Below the pieces are notes generated by a model. That model did not search any database, had not been told where the DNA came from, and saw nothing but the letters and a program-made list of their open reading frames with translations. A DNA stretch of 64,000 bases from Rhodococcus sp. KBS0724 (GTDB lineage Bacteria; Actinomycetota; Actinomycetes; Mycobacteriales; Mycobacteriaceae). The stretch spans positions 3,196,001 through 3,260,000 of the forward strand of contig NZ_VCBX02000001.1 in NCBI RefSeq assembly GCF_005938745.2, given 5' to 3'. This document shows positions 32,130 through 44,268 of the stretch, one piece after another (within the stretch, counting starts at the first letter, position 1; each line of letters opens with the position of its first letter). A program made the translations under genes and the position numbers.

Positions 32130-33269
32130 TCATTTCGATCTCGAGGCCGAAAATGGCGCTCCCATCAATGTTCGTCTGACCCGCCACGGTGAGGCGGCAA
32201 ACAATGACGTCATGACTTTCGCAGTCGCGGTCGCATCGCGGCGCTCGGACAGATAGGCCCGTTGCTGTTCGACGGGGAGAGCAAAAAACGTCGCGAAGAA
32301 TGTCTCGACATCACTGGCCTCGAGAGCGAGAAGCGCGCTCAGTCCTACTTGTCGTAGTGCCGCGACGCCTCGTGCCGAGCGCGGCCAGAGTGCGCGCTGA
32401 GGGTCGTCGCCGCGGGCAATCGCCAACGCAACAACATCCGCTTCGTTCAATGCCGTGGCGACGCTGTACCCGGTGCCGGGATGCATCAGTCCGCCGCGCG
32501 CGCCGAACCGGAAAGGATCTCCGCGTCGGCCAGGTGGTGACTCCACAGCGAATCGGACGCGTTCGACAGGCGAGTCTTCCGGAACGGTGACGCCCCGGTT
32601 GCGGAGCCGAATGTGCAGTCGGCGTTTCAACTCGCCGAGCGCCAGCGGTGGCCGACCCACAAGGCACGTCTCCTCGAGAAGCATCCGGTTGCTGTCGAGG
32701 GGAACGGCATAGAGGAACGACGGGCTTGCGTTTTCGGCCGTTCCGTTGTCGCGTCGCCAATCCATGAACCAGGCCGCATTGCCGTCGAGTGCGGGTTCCG
32801 CGGCGGCGTGATCGAGCACAACTCCGAAGGCGGTTTGCTGCGCCGTTCGCGGAGTGAGCGTCGTGCCGCGGGCATCGACGACCACCTCTGCGCGGACACG
32901 AGTTCCGTCGGCGCACTTGACCGTGTCGGCGGTCAGATGGTCGCCCTTTGTTGCTATGACCTGGGTAGATCCGGTCGACAGTATTGATTGCAGTATTGAT
33001 GTATTCAATACGCAATAGGTGCGATCAAGGTTTGTCTGTCGTTCCGCCCACGCCGACGGGTGGTCGATGCTGCTGGAAATTGCGGCGTCAGGAAGCCATG
33101 TCGGAAGCTCATCGCGCCACGCCGCATACGTTGCCGTCCACACTCGTGCGGGGTGCGGATCGACCAGAATGACCGACAGATTGCGGGCGACGCATCGCGT
33201 CGCCAGCGCCCGCCCGGCCGGTCCGCCGCCCACGATGGCGACGTCTGCGGTGTGCGATCGGGTTGTCAT
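32130..33269 (-). CDS. crtL: Lycopene cyclase (CrtL/CrtY-type FAD-dependent)
   Basis: ATG 33269 follows CCTCGGGGG and gives 379 residues. The N-terminus has the dinucleotide-binding motif VAIVGGGPAGRALA with the acidic end of the second strand at VDPHP. Further cyclase motifs are EETCLVGRPPLAL, the FGARGGLMHPGTGYSVA flavin motif, and the helical C-terminal half FFATFFALP. The enzyme closes beta-ionone rings on lycopene or gamma-carotene in the membrane. Rhodococcus carries a CrtL-type monocyclase, matching this profile. No other carotenoid genes are in the window, which fits the dispersed crt genes of the genus. It is divergent from the ABC-F gene. Confidence 0.9.
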   Translation of the reverse strand: MTTRSHTADVAIVGGGPAGRALATRCVARNLSVILVDPHPARVWTATYAAWRDELPTWLPDAAISSSIDHPSAWAERQTNLDRTYCVLNTSILQSILSTGSTQVIATKGDHLTADTVKCADGTRVRAEVVVDARGTTLTPRTAQQTAFGVVLDHAAAEPALDGNAAWFMDWRRDNGTAENASPSFLYAVPLDSNRMLLEETCLVGRPPLALGELKRRLHIRLRNRGVTVPEDSPVERVRFAVESPPGRRGDPFRFGARGGLMHPGTGYSVATALNEADVVALAIARGDDPQRALWPRSARGVAALRQVGLSALLALEASDVETFFATFFALPVEQQRAYLSERRDATATAKVMTSLFAASPWRVRRTLMGAPFSASRSK

Positions 33270-33427
33270 CCCCCGAGGATTCCATCTGGATCGCAGATGT
33301 CCCACTGTTAGCGGATTCACACGCCGCTGGTCGGAGACGGCCTCAGCTCACGGTAAAATTGGAAGTTCTTGTGTCTGCCGTCAGACCACGATTGCCCGTA
33401 GTTGTCTTTAGTTCTGAGGAGTTCTGC

Positions 33428-35059
33428 TTGATTACCGCCACTGACCTCGAAGTTCGTGCCGGTGTCCGCACCCTTCTCACGGCGCCCGGTCCGTCCTTGC
33501 GAATTCAGCCCGGTGATCGCATCGGTTTGGTCGGTCGTAACGGTGCCGGCAAGACCACCACACTGCGTCTGCTCGCCGGCGAAGGTGAGCCGTACGCGGG
33601 CAAGGTAGTGCGTACCGGCGACCTCGGCTACCTGCCCCAGGACCCCAAAGAGGGCGACCTGAGCGTGCTCGCCAAGGATCGCGTCCTGTCCGCTCGTGGC
33701 CTCGACACGATGCTCCGCGACATGGAGAAGCAGCAGATTCTCATGGGCGAGGTCCTCGACCAGGAATCACAGGACAAAGCAGTCAAGAAGTACGGCCAGC
33801 TCGAAGATCGCTTCTCCGCCCTGGGCGGCTACGAAGCCGAGAGTGAAGCTGCGCGCATCACCAGCAGCCTCGGTCTCGAAGATCGCATCCTCGGACAGCC
33901 GCTCAGCACACTGTCCGGTGGTCAGCGTCGACGCGTCGAATTGGCCCGAATTCTCTTTGCCGCTTCCGATGGCAGCGGTGCGCGTTCGGACACGACCCTG
34001 CTCCTCGACGAGCCCACCAATCACCTCGACGCCGACTCCATCACGTGGCTGCGCGGATTCCTCCAGAATCACGAGGGTGGCCTCGTGGTCATCAGTCACG
34101 ATGTTGACCTGCTCAACGACGTCGTCAACCGAGTCTGGTTCCTCGACGCCGTGCGCAGTGAAGCCGACATCTACAACATGAACTGGAAGAAGTACCTCGA
34201 CGCCCGGGCCACGGACGAGCAGCGTCGACGCCGTGAGCGCGCCAACGCCGAGAAGAAGGCCGGTGCTCTGCGCATCCAGGCAGCCAAGATGGGCGCCAAG
34301 GCGACCAAGGCTGTTGCCGCTCAGAACATGGCGAAGCGCGCTGACAAGTTGATGGCCAACCTCGATGCCGAGCGTGTTTCCGACAAGGTAGCGAAGATCC
34401 GCTTCCCCGAGCCGGCAGCGTGTGGCAAGACGCCGCTCATGGGTAAGAACCTCACCAAGGTGTACGGCTCGCTCGAGATCTTCACCGGTGTCGACCTTGC
34501 GATCGACCGCGGATCTCGCGTTGTCATCCTCGGCCTCAACGGTGCCGGCAAGACGACCTTGCTGCGCATTCTTGCTAACGCCGAGAAAGCTGATGCGGGT
34601 GAGCTGATCGCGGGTCACGGACTGAAGATCGGTTACTTCGCGCAGGAGCACGACACCCTCGACGACAACGATTCGGTGTGGGAGAACATCCGCCACGCGG
34701 CTCCGGATACGGGGGAGCAGGAACTGCGTTCGCTCCTCGGTGCCTTCATGTTCACGGGCCCGCAGCTCGAGCAGCCGGCCGGCACGCTCTCCGGTGGTGA
34801 GAAGACACGTCTAGCACTGGCCGGCCTCGTGTCGTCCGCAGCAAACGTACTGCTGCTCGACGAGCCCACCAACAACCTCGACCCGATCTCCCGCGAGCAG
34901 GTCCTGGACGCGCTCCGCAGTTACACCGGCGCCGTTGTCCTGGTGACTCACGACCCGGGCGCGGCTGAGGCACTGAACCCCGAGCGTGTCATCCTTCTGC
35001 CCGATGGCAACGAGGATCACTGGTCGCAGGAATACCTCGAACTGATTCAGCTGGCCTGA
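33428..35059 (+). CDS. ABC-F family ATPase (ribosome-associated translation factor, Rv1473-like)
   Basis: TTG 33428 is chosen because GAGGAG lies six bases upstream and the family's start MITATDLEVRAG follows. The frame is open further upstream but only across the crtL promoter. The 543-residue protein has two ABC domains without membrane segments: Walker A GRNGAGKTT and GLNGAGKTT, signatures LSGGQRRR and LSGGEKTR, and Walker B LLLDEPTNHLD and LLLDEPTNNLD. Between them is a lysine/arginine-rich P-site tRNA interaction linker of about 80 residues (RRRRERANAEKKAGALR). It is the positional homologue of M. tuberculosis Rv1473, proposed to give macrolide protection. A housekeeping translation role is equally possible. 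Confidence 0.93.
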   Translation: MITATDLEVRAGVRTLLTAPGPSLRIQPGDRIGLVGRNGAGKTTTLRLLAGEGEPYAGKVVRTGDLGYLPQDPKEGDLSVLAKDRVLSARGLDTMLRDMEKQQILMGEVLDQESQDKAVKKYGQLEDRFSALGGYEAESEAARITSSLGLEDRILGQPLSTLSGGQRRRVELARILFAASDGSGARSDTTLLLDEPTNHLDADSITWLRGFLQNHEGGLVVISHDVDLLNDVVNRVWFLDAVRSEADIYNMNWKKYLDARATDEQRRRRERANAEKKAGALRIQAAKMGAKATKAVAAQNMAKRADKLMANLDAERVSDKVAKIRFPEPAACGKTPLMGKNLTKVYGSLEIFTGVDLAIDRGSRVVILGLNGAGKTTLLRILANAEKADAGELIAGHGLKIGYFAQEHDTLDDNDSVWENIRHAAPDTGEQELRSLLGAFMFTGPQLEQPAGTLSGGEKTRLALAGLVSSAANVLLLDEPTNNLDPISREQVLDALRSYTGAVVLVTHDPGAAEALNPERVILLPDGNEDHWSQEYLELIQLA

Positions 35060-35067
35060 TCAGACCT

Positions 35068-35114
35068 AATGACAATGCCGGTCAACTCGACACGAGTTGG
35101 CCGGCATTGTCATT
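35068..35114. terminator. 22-bp stem-loop terminator after the ABC-F gene
   Basis: The arms at 35068-35089 and 35093-35114 pair over 22 bp with a single G-T wobble and an ACA loop. The left arm begins AATGACAATGCCGG and the right arm ends CCGGCATTGTCATT. It starts nine bases after the ABC-F stop and is symmetrical enough to work in both directions. Confidence 0.93.
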
Positions 35115-35189
35115 GAGGCCAGGCCCGAAGGCACACCGGTTCACATGACCTGTAATCCTGATGCCAGGTACTTGGGAGGGCGTCTGTCG

Positions 35190-36272
35190 ATGGGAAATCG
35201 AGCGAACATCGTCGTTATCGACGATGAGGTCGAGCTGTATTACTCGCACTGGGCGGCCAACACGCTACGTTTCGATCTCGCCTGGGGTCCGGAGCACGGA
35301 TTGAGATTTGCACGAAGCCAAAGCGCTTGCGACGCATCCGACCCGGAGTCGTGGTTGGACACGACCTGGTGTGAGGGAGTCGCGCTGATCGACGTCGGTA
35401 GGAAAGTTCTCGCGATTGGAGATTCCGAGGCGGGTCTCGAACGTCGACTCCTGCATCAGTTGCACCAACGAACGTGGAATGGCTGGAAAGTTGTCTGGGC
35501 ACCCGACTCGTTGTGCTCGATCTACGACTACCTCGACATCGATCGCGGTCGCGCACACAGTTGGGAAGAATCAGGTGTTGCAGCGTCTGGCAGTGAACCG
35601 CTGTCCGAACGCCAACGCTATGCACGATTTTGGGATGAGGATCAGGGTAAACGTGGGGGCATACTGCTCTCGACCAGGAATGCAGGCAGTGTTCGGATGT
35701 GGACGACAAACGGGCATATCGAGGACGAGTTCCTGATTGGACCGGAAATCTTCGCCGGATACGAACCCGACCCGGTTGTGCCGGTGATCATCGACAATGA
35801 AGACCCTACGGGTGGGATTCATATCGACTTCGATGCGGCGACGATTTCCATGTGGAACTCCGGCATCACTGAAACGGACATTCACTATCTCGCGCCACAG
35901 ATTTGGCCTGGGTTCACCCTCGTACGCTGGTACGACCGATTCGAAGCACACAACAAAGCGCTCGGATTCGAAATTGTGGCGCCTCTCGTGAATAAGCGCA
36001 GGATCCGTGAGACCTTCGCGAGAATCGCAGCACAAAACCTGCCGGAAAATTGGATCAACCCCGGCGAATCAATCGCTGGAATACTTGCACGACAAGGGAC
36101 TCCTGTTGTGTTGACGTCCGCAGTCGCTGAACATCAGCCGGTGGCGCCCGACGGAGACAGTCGGCACGCCCTGAGTGCAGTTCTAGCGATACTCGACGAC
36201 ATTCTCGAAGCGTCAGACGTCATGCCTGGCCCAGTCCCGGTGATCGATCGAACAGGGCAATTGACTGTGTGA
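35190..36272 (+). CDS. Uncharacterised protein, 360 residues
   Basis: ATG 35190 follows GGGAGGG and is preferred over an in-frame start at 35097, which lies inside the terminator stem. I do not recognise a family. The protein is soluble, acidic and tryptophan-rich, with an N-terminal beta-rich segment (NIVVIDDEVELYYSHWAANTL), a central YARFWDEDQGKRGG, and a helical C-terminal third. There is no signal peptide or membrane segment. Its GC content and codon use look slightly lower than the flanking genes, and it has no counterpart in the syntenic M. tuberculosis block, so it may have been acquired. Confidence 0.75.
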   Translation: MGNRANIVVIDDEVELYYSHWAANTLRFDLAWGPEHGLRFARSQSACDASDPESWLDTTWCEGVALIDVGRKVLAIGDSEAGLERRLLHQLHQRTWNGWKVVWAPDSLCSIYDYLDIDRGRAHSWEESGVAASGSEPLSERQRYARFWDEDQGKRGGILLSTRNAGSVRMWTTNGHIEDEFLIGPEIFAGYEPDPVVPVIIDNEDPTGGIHIDFDAATISMWNSGITETDIHYLAPQIWPGFTLVRWYDRFEAHNKALGFEIVAPLVNKRRIRETFARIAAQNLPENWINPGESIAGILARQGTPVVLTSAVAEHQPVAPDGDSRHALSAVLAILDDILEASDVMPGPVPVIDRTGQLTV

Positions 36273-36411
36273 GTTCCGGTTTCCGACGCGATTATCGCGC
36301 CGACCTCAGTGGCGTTGGGCATCGAAGGAAGAGCCTGGACGAATGACATCGCGCCCTGTGCGCCGCACTGGAAGTCAGCATCACCAAATGTGCGCACAGG
36401 GGCGAAGCCCC

Positions 36412-36978
36412 TTAGTCCCGTCGACGCACAGATTCCTCGACCAGATCGAGGACAGCCGACAGGTTGTTGCCGGCATGGCCCGACGCTATTCGGGCGACCA
36501 GGCCGTCCATCACCAGATCGAGATAGCCGATCAGTACGTCGGTGGGAACGTCGTCGCGCAAACGTCCGGCTGATTTCTGGAAGGCCAGACGTGCACTGGT
36601 GGCCTCGGTGAGTTCAGCTGACCGCTGTGACCATTTGGCCCGGAAATCTGAATCGGTTCGCAGCCGCCGCGCAATTTCCAAGCGTGTGCCCAGCCAATCG
36701 AATTGGTCTGGCTGGGCGAGCATGTCGCGCATCACCTGCACAAGGCCCTCTTCGGCGACGACGTCAGCCATGCGGCTTGCGTCCTCGCTCGCCAATGCGA
36801 GGAAGAGTCCGTCCTTGTCCTTGAAGTGATGAAAGATTGCGCCTCGGGACAACCCGGTGACTTCTTCCAGTCTTCTGACTGTGGCGCCGTCGTAGCCGTA
36901 TTCCGCAAAGCAGCGGCGGGCACCGTCAAGGATCTGACTGCGCCGTGCCGCGAGATGGTCTTCACTGACCTTGGGCAC
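36412..36978 (-). CDS. acnR: AcnR-type TetR repressor of aconitase
   Basis: GTG 36978 follows GAGGACAAG and gives 188 residues, the length I recall for C. glutamicum AcnR. Residues 10-60 form a TetR HTH (ILDGARRCFAEYGYDGATV, VTGLSRGAIFHHFKDKDGLF). The C-terminal ligand domain is helical. It lies directly downstream of acnA on the same strand, as acnR does in Corynebacterium and Rv1474c in M. tuberculosis. A consensus AcnR operator lies upstream of acnA. AcnR represses aconitase and is released by citrate-type ligands in Corynebacterium. A hairpin separates the two genes, so acnR may be expressed by readthrough. Confidence 0.9.
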   Translation of the reverse strand: MPKVSEDHLAARRSQILDGARRCFAEYGYDGATVRRLEEVTGLSRGAIFHHFKDKDGLFLALASEDASRMADVVAEEGLVQVMRDMLAQPDQFDWLGTRLEIARRLRTDSDFRAKWSQRSAELTEATSARLAFQKSAGRLRDDVPTDVLIGYLDLVMDGLVARIASGHAGNNLSAVLDLVEESVRRRD

Positions 36979-37060
36979 GTTCTTGTCCTCGTCTCGCGCA
37001 TCTCGACGGTGCCGACTCTGTGTCGGAGTTGGCACCACCCGTGAACCGATACCAAACGCA

Positions 37061-37096
37061 CACGGCGGACTCAGCAAGGTCGCTGAGTCCGCCGTG
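37061..37096 (-). terminator. Hairpin between acnA and acnR
   Basis: CACGGCGGACTCAGC (37061-37075) and GCTGAGTCCGCCGTG (37082-37096) form a perfect 15-bp stem with a 6-nt loop, 22 bp beyond the acnA stop. It probably terminates most acnA transcripts before acnR. Confidence 0.85.
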
Positions 37097-37117
37097 CGGA
37101 AAAGGCAGGCTGGCGAA

Positions 37118-40362
<3,245 letters not shown>

Positions 40363-40944
40363 ATGTCTGCTCCTACACATTTGGTCTTCACGCCCTTGCA
40401 CACGAGCGGTCCTGTTCACGCCGCAGTCCCGTCGAACGTCGATCTCGACGACGTAGTGGCCGACGTGGCACAAAATGGTGTTTCCGCACCGGCAGCCGAT
40501 ATTCCTGCACTGGTGGACGTCGTCGCCGAGGCCCGTGAGCGGGGGATCGATTTGAGTGTGATCGTTCTCGACGCCAATCCGTCGCGCGATACCGATCTCC
40601 GGGACTTGGCGACGACGGTCGGCGAATCCGAGAGCGGCACGATCTTGGTGATGAGCCCGGATTGGATGGGCAGTTCCAGCGATTCGATCAGTCGAGTACA
40701 GCTCGAAACCGCGCAGGATCGTTCATTCGGCGACAGTTCTGCTGCGATCGCTGATCGCTTTTCTCATGAGATTGTCCAGCCGGGTCCGCCGTGGGCCTTG
40801 TATACGGTCCTTCTCGTGGCGATCGTGGCTGTTTTTGCTGCGATTACTTTTGTCGTCAAATGGCGTCGCAGCCCCGAACCCGTAGAAATTAACCAGGTGA
40901 ACGAGCCTTCGGAACAAACCTTCGGACACGCCGGATCCGCTTGA
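40363..40944 (+). CDS. Rv1476-like single-pass membrane protein (DUF6676 family)
   Basis: The 193-residue protein has a globular N-terminal domain (LDDVVADVAQNGVSAP, IDLSVIVLDANPSRDTDLRDLA) resembling TPM-type domains. A single C-terminal transmembrane helix follows (ALYTVLLVAIVAVFAAITFVV) and then a short basic and polar tail. It is the positional homologue of M. tuberculosis Rv1476, which lies between acn and ripA. The function is not established. Co-location with the RipA hydrolase and the MoxR chaperone genes suggests an envelope role (inference). It ends at a strong terminator, so it is probably monocistronic. Confidence 0.85.
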   Translation: MSAPTHLVFTPLHTSGPVHAAVPSNVDLDDVVADVAQNGVSAPAADIPALVDVVAEARERGIDLSVIVLDANPSRDTDLRDLATTVGESESGTILVMSPDWMGSSSDSISRVQLETAQDRSFGDSSAAIADRFSHEIVQPGPPWALYTVLLVAIVAVFAAITFVVKWRRSPEPVEINQVNEPSEQTFGHAGSA

Positions 40945-40971
40945 CGCTCGCGCACGTCCGAGAGCGTCGAC

Positions 40972-41013
40972 AAGCAGGTACCCACCAGCATTTGTGGTGA
41001 GTACCTGCTTTTT
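40972..41013 (+). terminator. Rho-independent terminator with T-run
   Basis: AAGCAGGTAC (40972-40981) pairs with GTACCTGCTT (41001-41010). An inner CACCA/TGGTG stem follows, and a run of five T ends at 41013. It is the most classical terminator in the window and isolates the ripA leader from the gene before it. Confidence 0.93.
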
Positions 41014-41350
41014 CGTTCAGATACAGCCATCCACCTGGGTGAAATACCCGATGTGTTATTTGGGGCTAAAGTTTCCAAAGTTCTCTCAAGTGTCGTACGG
41101 TACAACTGGCACTTTTTGGGGAAGAAGTGTCGCAGAAAGATGGCTGTTGTTCGACGGACTGCGCACGACGCCACCCGAAACCGGGCGGCGGCGAGCGTTG
41201 CCCTCGAACGGCGGGTTAGCGACAAGCAGTAGCTACTTCGCTACATCTTGTTGGTGGCGCCACACGGCGTCATAGCTTCCTGCGCATTCCCTCCCCGCAC
41301 GGATCGGCGACCCAGCGGGCCCGTGGCGTACACGCGAGGGAGAGTTATTT
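41014..41350 (+). other. Long leader and promoter region of ripA
   Basis: About 340 bp without a gene lies between the terminator and the RipA start. An AT-rich patch at 41040-41110 (TGTTATTTGGGGCTAAAG, GTACAACT) is the likely promoter, leaving a structured GC-rich leader of 200 bp or more. It includes a small GTAGC/GCTAC hairpin near 41229-41245. I looked for the ydaO (c-di-AMP) riboswitch core known before some actinobacterial cell-wall hydrolase genes and did not find its conserved blocks. Confidence 0.45.
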
Positions 41351-42922
41351 GTGAGCCAAGTAACACGAGGCGGATTCGGCCGTCGTAAACCTTCCCGAGC
41401 GTCGTCCCGCCTGGCACAACTGGTTATCGGTGCGGGCATCGTCACTGCCCTGGTTGTCGGAAACCCCGGTGTCGGAGCGTCCGTCCCGCCGCCCCCGCCC
41501 AATCCCAGTGACTCCGAAATTGCTTCCGCAGATTCGCAGGTTTCATCGAGCGTCAGCACGGTCAGCGCCCTGATCAACCAGGTTGCCGCGGCAAATGAGC
41601 AGTTGTCTGCACTCGACAACGAAGTTGCCATCAAACGCGAAGACGTCAACAAGACCCTCGTCGACCTGCAGAACGCTCGAGGCGCTGCCGATGCCGCAGC
41701 CCAAGCCGTCAGCATCACCAAACAAGCACTCCGGGACGCCGGCGCACAGATCGACGTAGCGCAGAGCGACTTCGACAAGTACGCCCGATCGAGTTACGTG
41801 CAGGGCACCAATACCGCGTCCATCTCGTCGTTCCTCGACGCTAAGGGCCCGGGTGACGTCCTCGATCGAGCGCAGGTCCTCAAACTTCTCTCGAACACCC
41901 AGCGCGCCGTGCTCGACGGTTTGCAGCGCGCACGAACCGAACAGGCGAACAAGGACTCCGCGACCCGGCAAGCCAAGCTGGACGCCGACGCGGCCGCCGA
42001 AATAGCAGCAAACCTTCAGGCTCTTGCCGAGCAGGCCATCGCGATCGCCCGCAATGCACTCGACCAGCAGGTAGCCAAGAAGGCGTCCATCGAATCGGAG
42101 CGCAATTCCGCGCAGGCTCAACTGGATGCAGCCCGCAATGCGGTTGCCGGTTTGCAAGGACAACGCCAGGCATACGCGACCTGGGACGAACAGCGAAAAG
42201 CCGAAGAAGCTCATCAGGCTGCACTCGAAGCCGCCGCCAAGGAAGCAGCTGAGCAAGCCGCAGCCCGGGCCGCCGCCGATCAGGCTGCCAAGGACCGTGC
42301 CGCTGCATTGGCTGCCGCTCAGCGTCCGCACACTGCCGTCGAAGATCCGACTCCGACAGTCATTCCCGGTGACGACGACGAGACGGACACCGATACGAGC
42401 ACCGATTCGGACTCGGATACCGACACTCCGGTAGTTACTCCGAAACCCACAACCCCCAAGCCGGCAACACCCAAGCCGACGGTGCCGTCGGTGTCCGGAA
42501 GCGCCGCAATCGAATCCGTCATCGACCGCGGCATGTCGCAGATCGGTATCCAGTACGCCTGGGGCGGCGGCGACGAGAACGGGCCGACCCGCGGAATTCG
42601 GGACGGCGGAGTCGCGGACAGTTACGGAGACTTCAACAAGATCGGGTTCGACTGCTCAGGTCTGATGATTTACGCGTTTGCCGGAATCGGTATCTCGTTG
42701 CCGCACTACACGGGCTACCAGTACACCGCCGGAAAGCAGGTTCCGTCGTCCGAAATGAAGCGCGGCGACATGATCTTCTACGGGCCGAACGCAAGTCAGC
42801 ACGTGGCGCTGTACCTCGGTGACGGGCAGATGCTCGAAGCACCGCAGTCCGGTTCCAGTGTGAAAGTTTCACCCGTGCGGTGGGGCGGGATGACCCCGTA
42901 CGCCGTGCGGTTGGTGTCCTGA
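41351..42922 (+). CDS. ripA: RipA-like secreted NlpC/P60 peptidoglycan endopeptidase
   Basis: GTG 41351 follows GGGAGAG and gives 523 residues. The signal peptide is residues 1-43 (core LAQLVIGAGIVTALVVG). Residues 55-325 are an alanine-rich coiled coil that autoinhibits RipA homologues. Residues of about 326-380 are a disordered linker with an Asp/Ser/Thr run and PKPTTPKP repeats. Residues of about 390-523 are the NlpC/P60 domain with catalytic Cys in FDCSGLMIYA and His in SQHVALYLGDG. It cleaves peptide stems of peptidoglycan for daughter-cell separation. M. tuberculosis has ripA and ripB side by side, but only one gene is present here. Confidence 0.93.
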   Translation: MSQVTRGGFGRRKPSRASSRLAQLVIGAGIVTALVVGNPGVGASVPPPPPNPSDSEIASADSQVSSSVSTVSALINQVAAANEQLSALDNEVAIKREDVNKTLVDLQNARGAADAAAQAVSITKQALRDAGAQIDVAQSDFDKYARSSYVQGTNTASISSFLDAKGPGDVLDRAQVLKLLSNTQRAVLDGLQRARTEQANKDSATRQAKLDADAAAEIAANLQALAEQAIAIARNALDQQVAKKASIESERNSAQAQLDAARNAVAGLQGQRQAYATWDEQRKAEEAHQAALEAAAKEAAEQAAARAAADQAAKDRAAALAAAQRPHTAVEDPTPTVIPGDDDETDTDTSTDSDSDTDTPVVTPKPTTPKPATPKPTVPSVSGSAAIESVIDRGMSQIGIQYAWGGGDENGPTRGIRDGGVADSYGDFNKIGFDCSGLMIYAFAGIGISLPHYTGYQYTAGKQVPSSEMKRGDMIFYGPNASQHVALYLGDGQMLEAPQSGSSVKVSPVRWGGMTPYAVRLVS

Positions 42923-43074
42923 TCTCGCGGGAAGGCTGAACCCGTTCATCCTTGGATGTCCGATTCGTTGCATGTGTTGACGTGGTGTTGCGGCATCACG
43001 AGCAACTACCTGGAATAGTTGGCGGGGAACACGTTACTGTCGGAACTTTTCTAGGTGAAAGCGATGGATTCTTG

Positions 43075-44268
43075 GTGACCTCACGTGAAGATTCGATCGG
43101 ATCGGTCGACGTAGACAAGGCGAGTGGAAATTCCGACGGGGTTGCCCCGTCGCTCGCTACCGACGTCCAGACTCTGGAACGAGCGATTTACGAGGTCAAA
43201 CGCGTCATTGTCGGCCAGGATCGTCTGGTCGAGCGGATACTCGTCGGACTACTGGCAAAGGGACACGTCCTCCTCGAAGGTGTTCCCGGCGTCGCAAAGA
43301 CACTGGCCGTCGAGACCTTCGCAAAGGTGGTCGGCGGATCGTTCTCCCGTGTGCAGTTCACCCCGGACCTCGTACCCACCGACTTGATCGGTACGCGCAT
43401 CTACCGACAGGGACGCGAAGAGTTCGATACCGAACTCGGCCCGGTGGTCGCAAACTTCGTACTCGCCGACGAGATCAACCGCGCACCGGCAAAAGTGCAG
43501 TCGGCCTTGCTCGAAGTCATGGCCGAGCGTCACGTCTCCATCGGTGGCAAGCGTTACCACATGCCGGACCCGTTCCTGGTCATGGCGACGCAGAACCCCA
43601 TCGAGAACGAGGGTGTGTATCCACTCCCGGAAGCACAGCGTGACCGCTTCCTGTTCAAGATCCTGGTCGATTACCCGACTGTCGAAGAAGAACGCGAAAT
43701 CGTATACCGGATGGGCGTCGCCGCGCCCGAACCGCACCAGATCCTCGGCCCCGAAGAGTTGGTACGACTCCAACGGGTTGCAAGCAACGTCTTCGTCCAC
43801 CATGCCCTGGTCGACTACGTCGTTCGGATTATCGCAGCCACCCGCACGCCGAGGGAATTCGGCCTCGACGACGTTGCCGGCTGGATCGCCTACGGTGCGT
43901 CACCGCGCGCAACACTCGGCATCATTGCAGCCTCCCGGGCGCTCGCCTTCGTGCGTGGCCGCGATTACGTTGTCCCGCAGGACGTCGTCGAGGTCATCCC
44001 GGACGTGCTGCGCCACCGCCTCGTGTTGTCGTACGACGCTCTTGCCGACGAGGTAACTCCGGACGCCGTCATCGCGCGAGTGCTGCAGACGGTCGGTCTT
44101 CCTCAGATCGCCGCACGCCCGGTTCCCACCGTTGCGGGACCGCAACCGGTACCGGGACAACCGGTAGGTCAGCCGATGCAGCAACCCCAGCAGAGCGCAC
44201 CGCAGTTCAACCCGTCGGGAAACGGTGCGCAGTTCATGAGCCCTGATCCGATGAGTCGCCCGCAGTGA
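43075..44268 (+). CDS. moxR1: MoxR-family AAA+ ATPase
   Basis: From GTG 43075 (TTG 43072 is equally possible; the AGGTGA site is rather far) the protein has 397 residues. It shows Walker A EGVPGVAKT, Walker B LADEINRAP, sensor MATQNPIENEG, and arginine finger region YPLPEAQRDRF. The C-terminal 45 residues are a Pro/Gln-rich tail. MoxR ATPases act as chaperones that load metal or fold partners with VWA-domain proteins. The next two genes (DUF58, VWA) overlap it in the classic MoxR operon order. It is the homologue of Rv1479. Confidence 0.93.
   Translation: MTSREDSIGSVDVDKASGNSDGVAPSLATDVQTLERAIYEVKRVIVGQDRLVERILVGLLAKGHVLLEGVPGVAKTLAVETFAKVVGGSFSRVQFTPDLVPTDLIGTRIYRQGREEFDTELGPVVANFVLADEINRAPAKVQSALLEVMAERHVSIGGKRYHMPDPFLVMATQNPIENEGVYPLPEAQRDRFLFKILVDYPTVEEEREIVYRMGVAAPEPHQILGPEELVRLQRVASNVFVHHALVDYVVRIIAATRTPREFGLDDVAGWIAYGASPRATLGIIAASRALAFVRGRDYVVPQDVVEVIPDVLRHRLVLSYDALADEVTPDAVIARVLQTVGLPQIAARPVPTVAGPQPVPGQPVGQPMQQPQQSAPQFNPSGNGAQFMSPDPMSRPQ

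Noticed and set aside
41014..41350. Possible ydaO (c-di-AMP) riboswitch before ripA
   Set aside because: The conserved core blocks of that riboswitch could not be found by eye.
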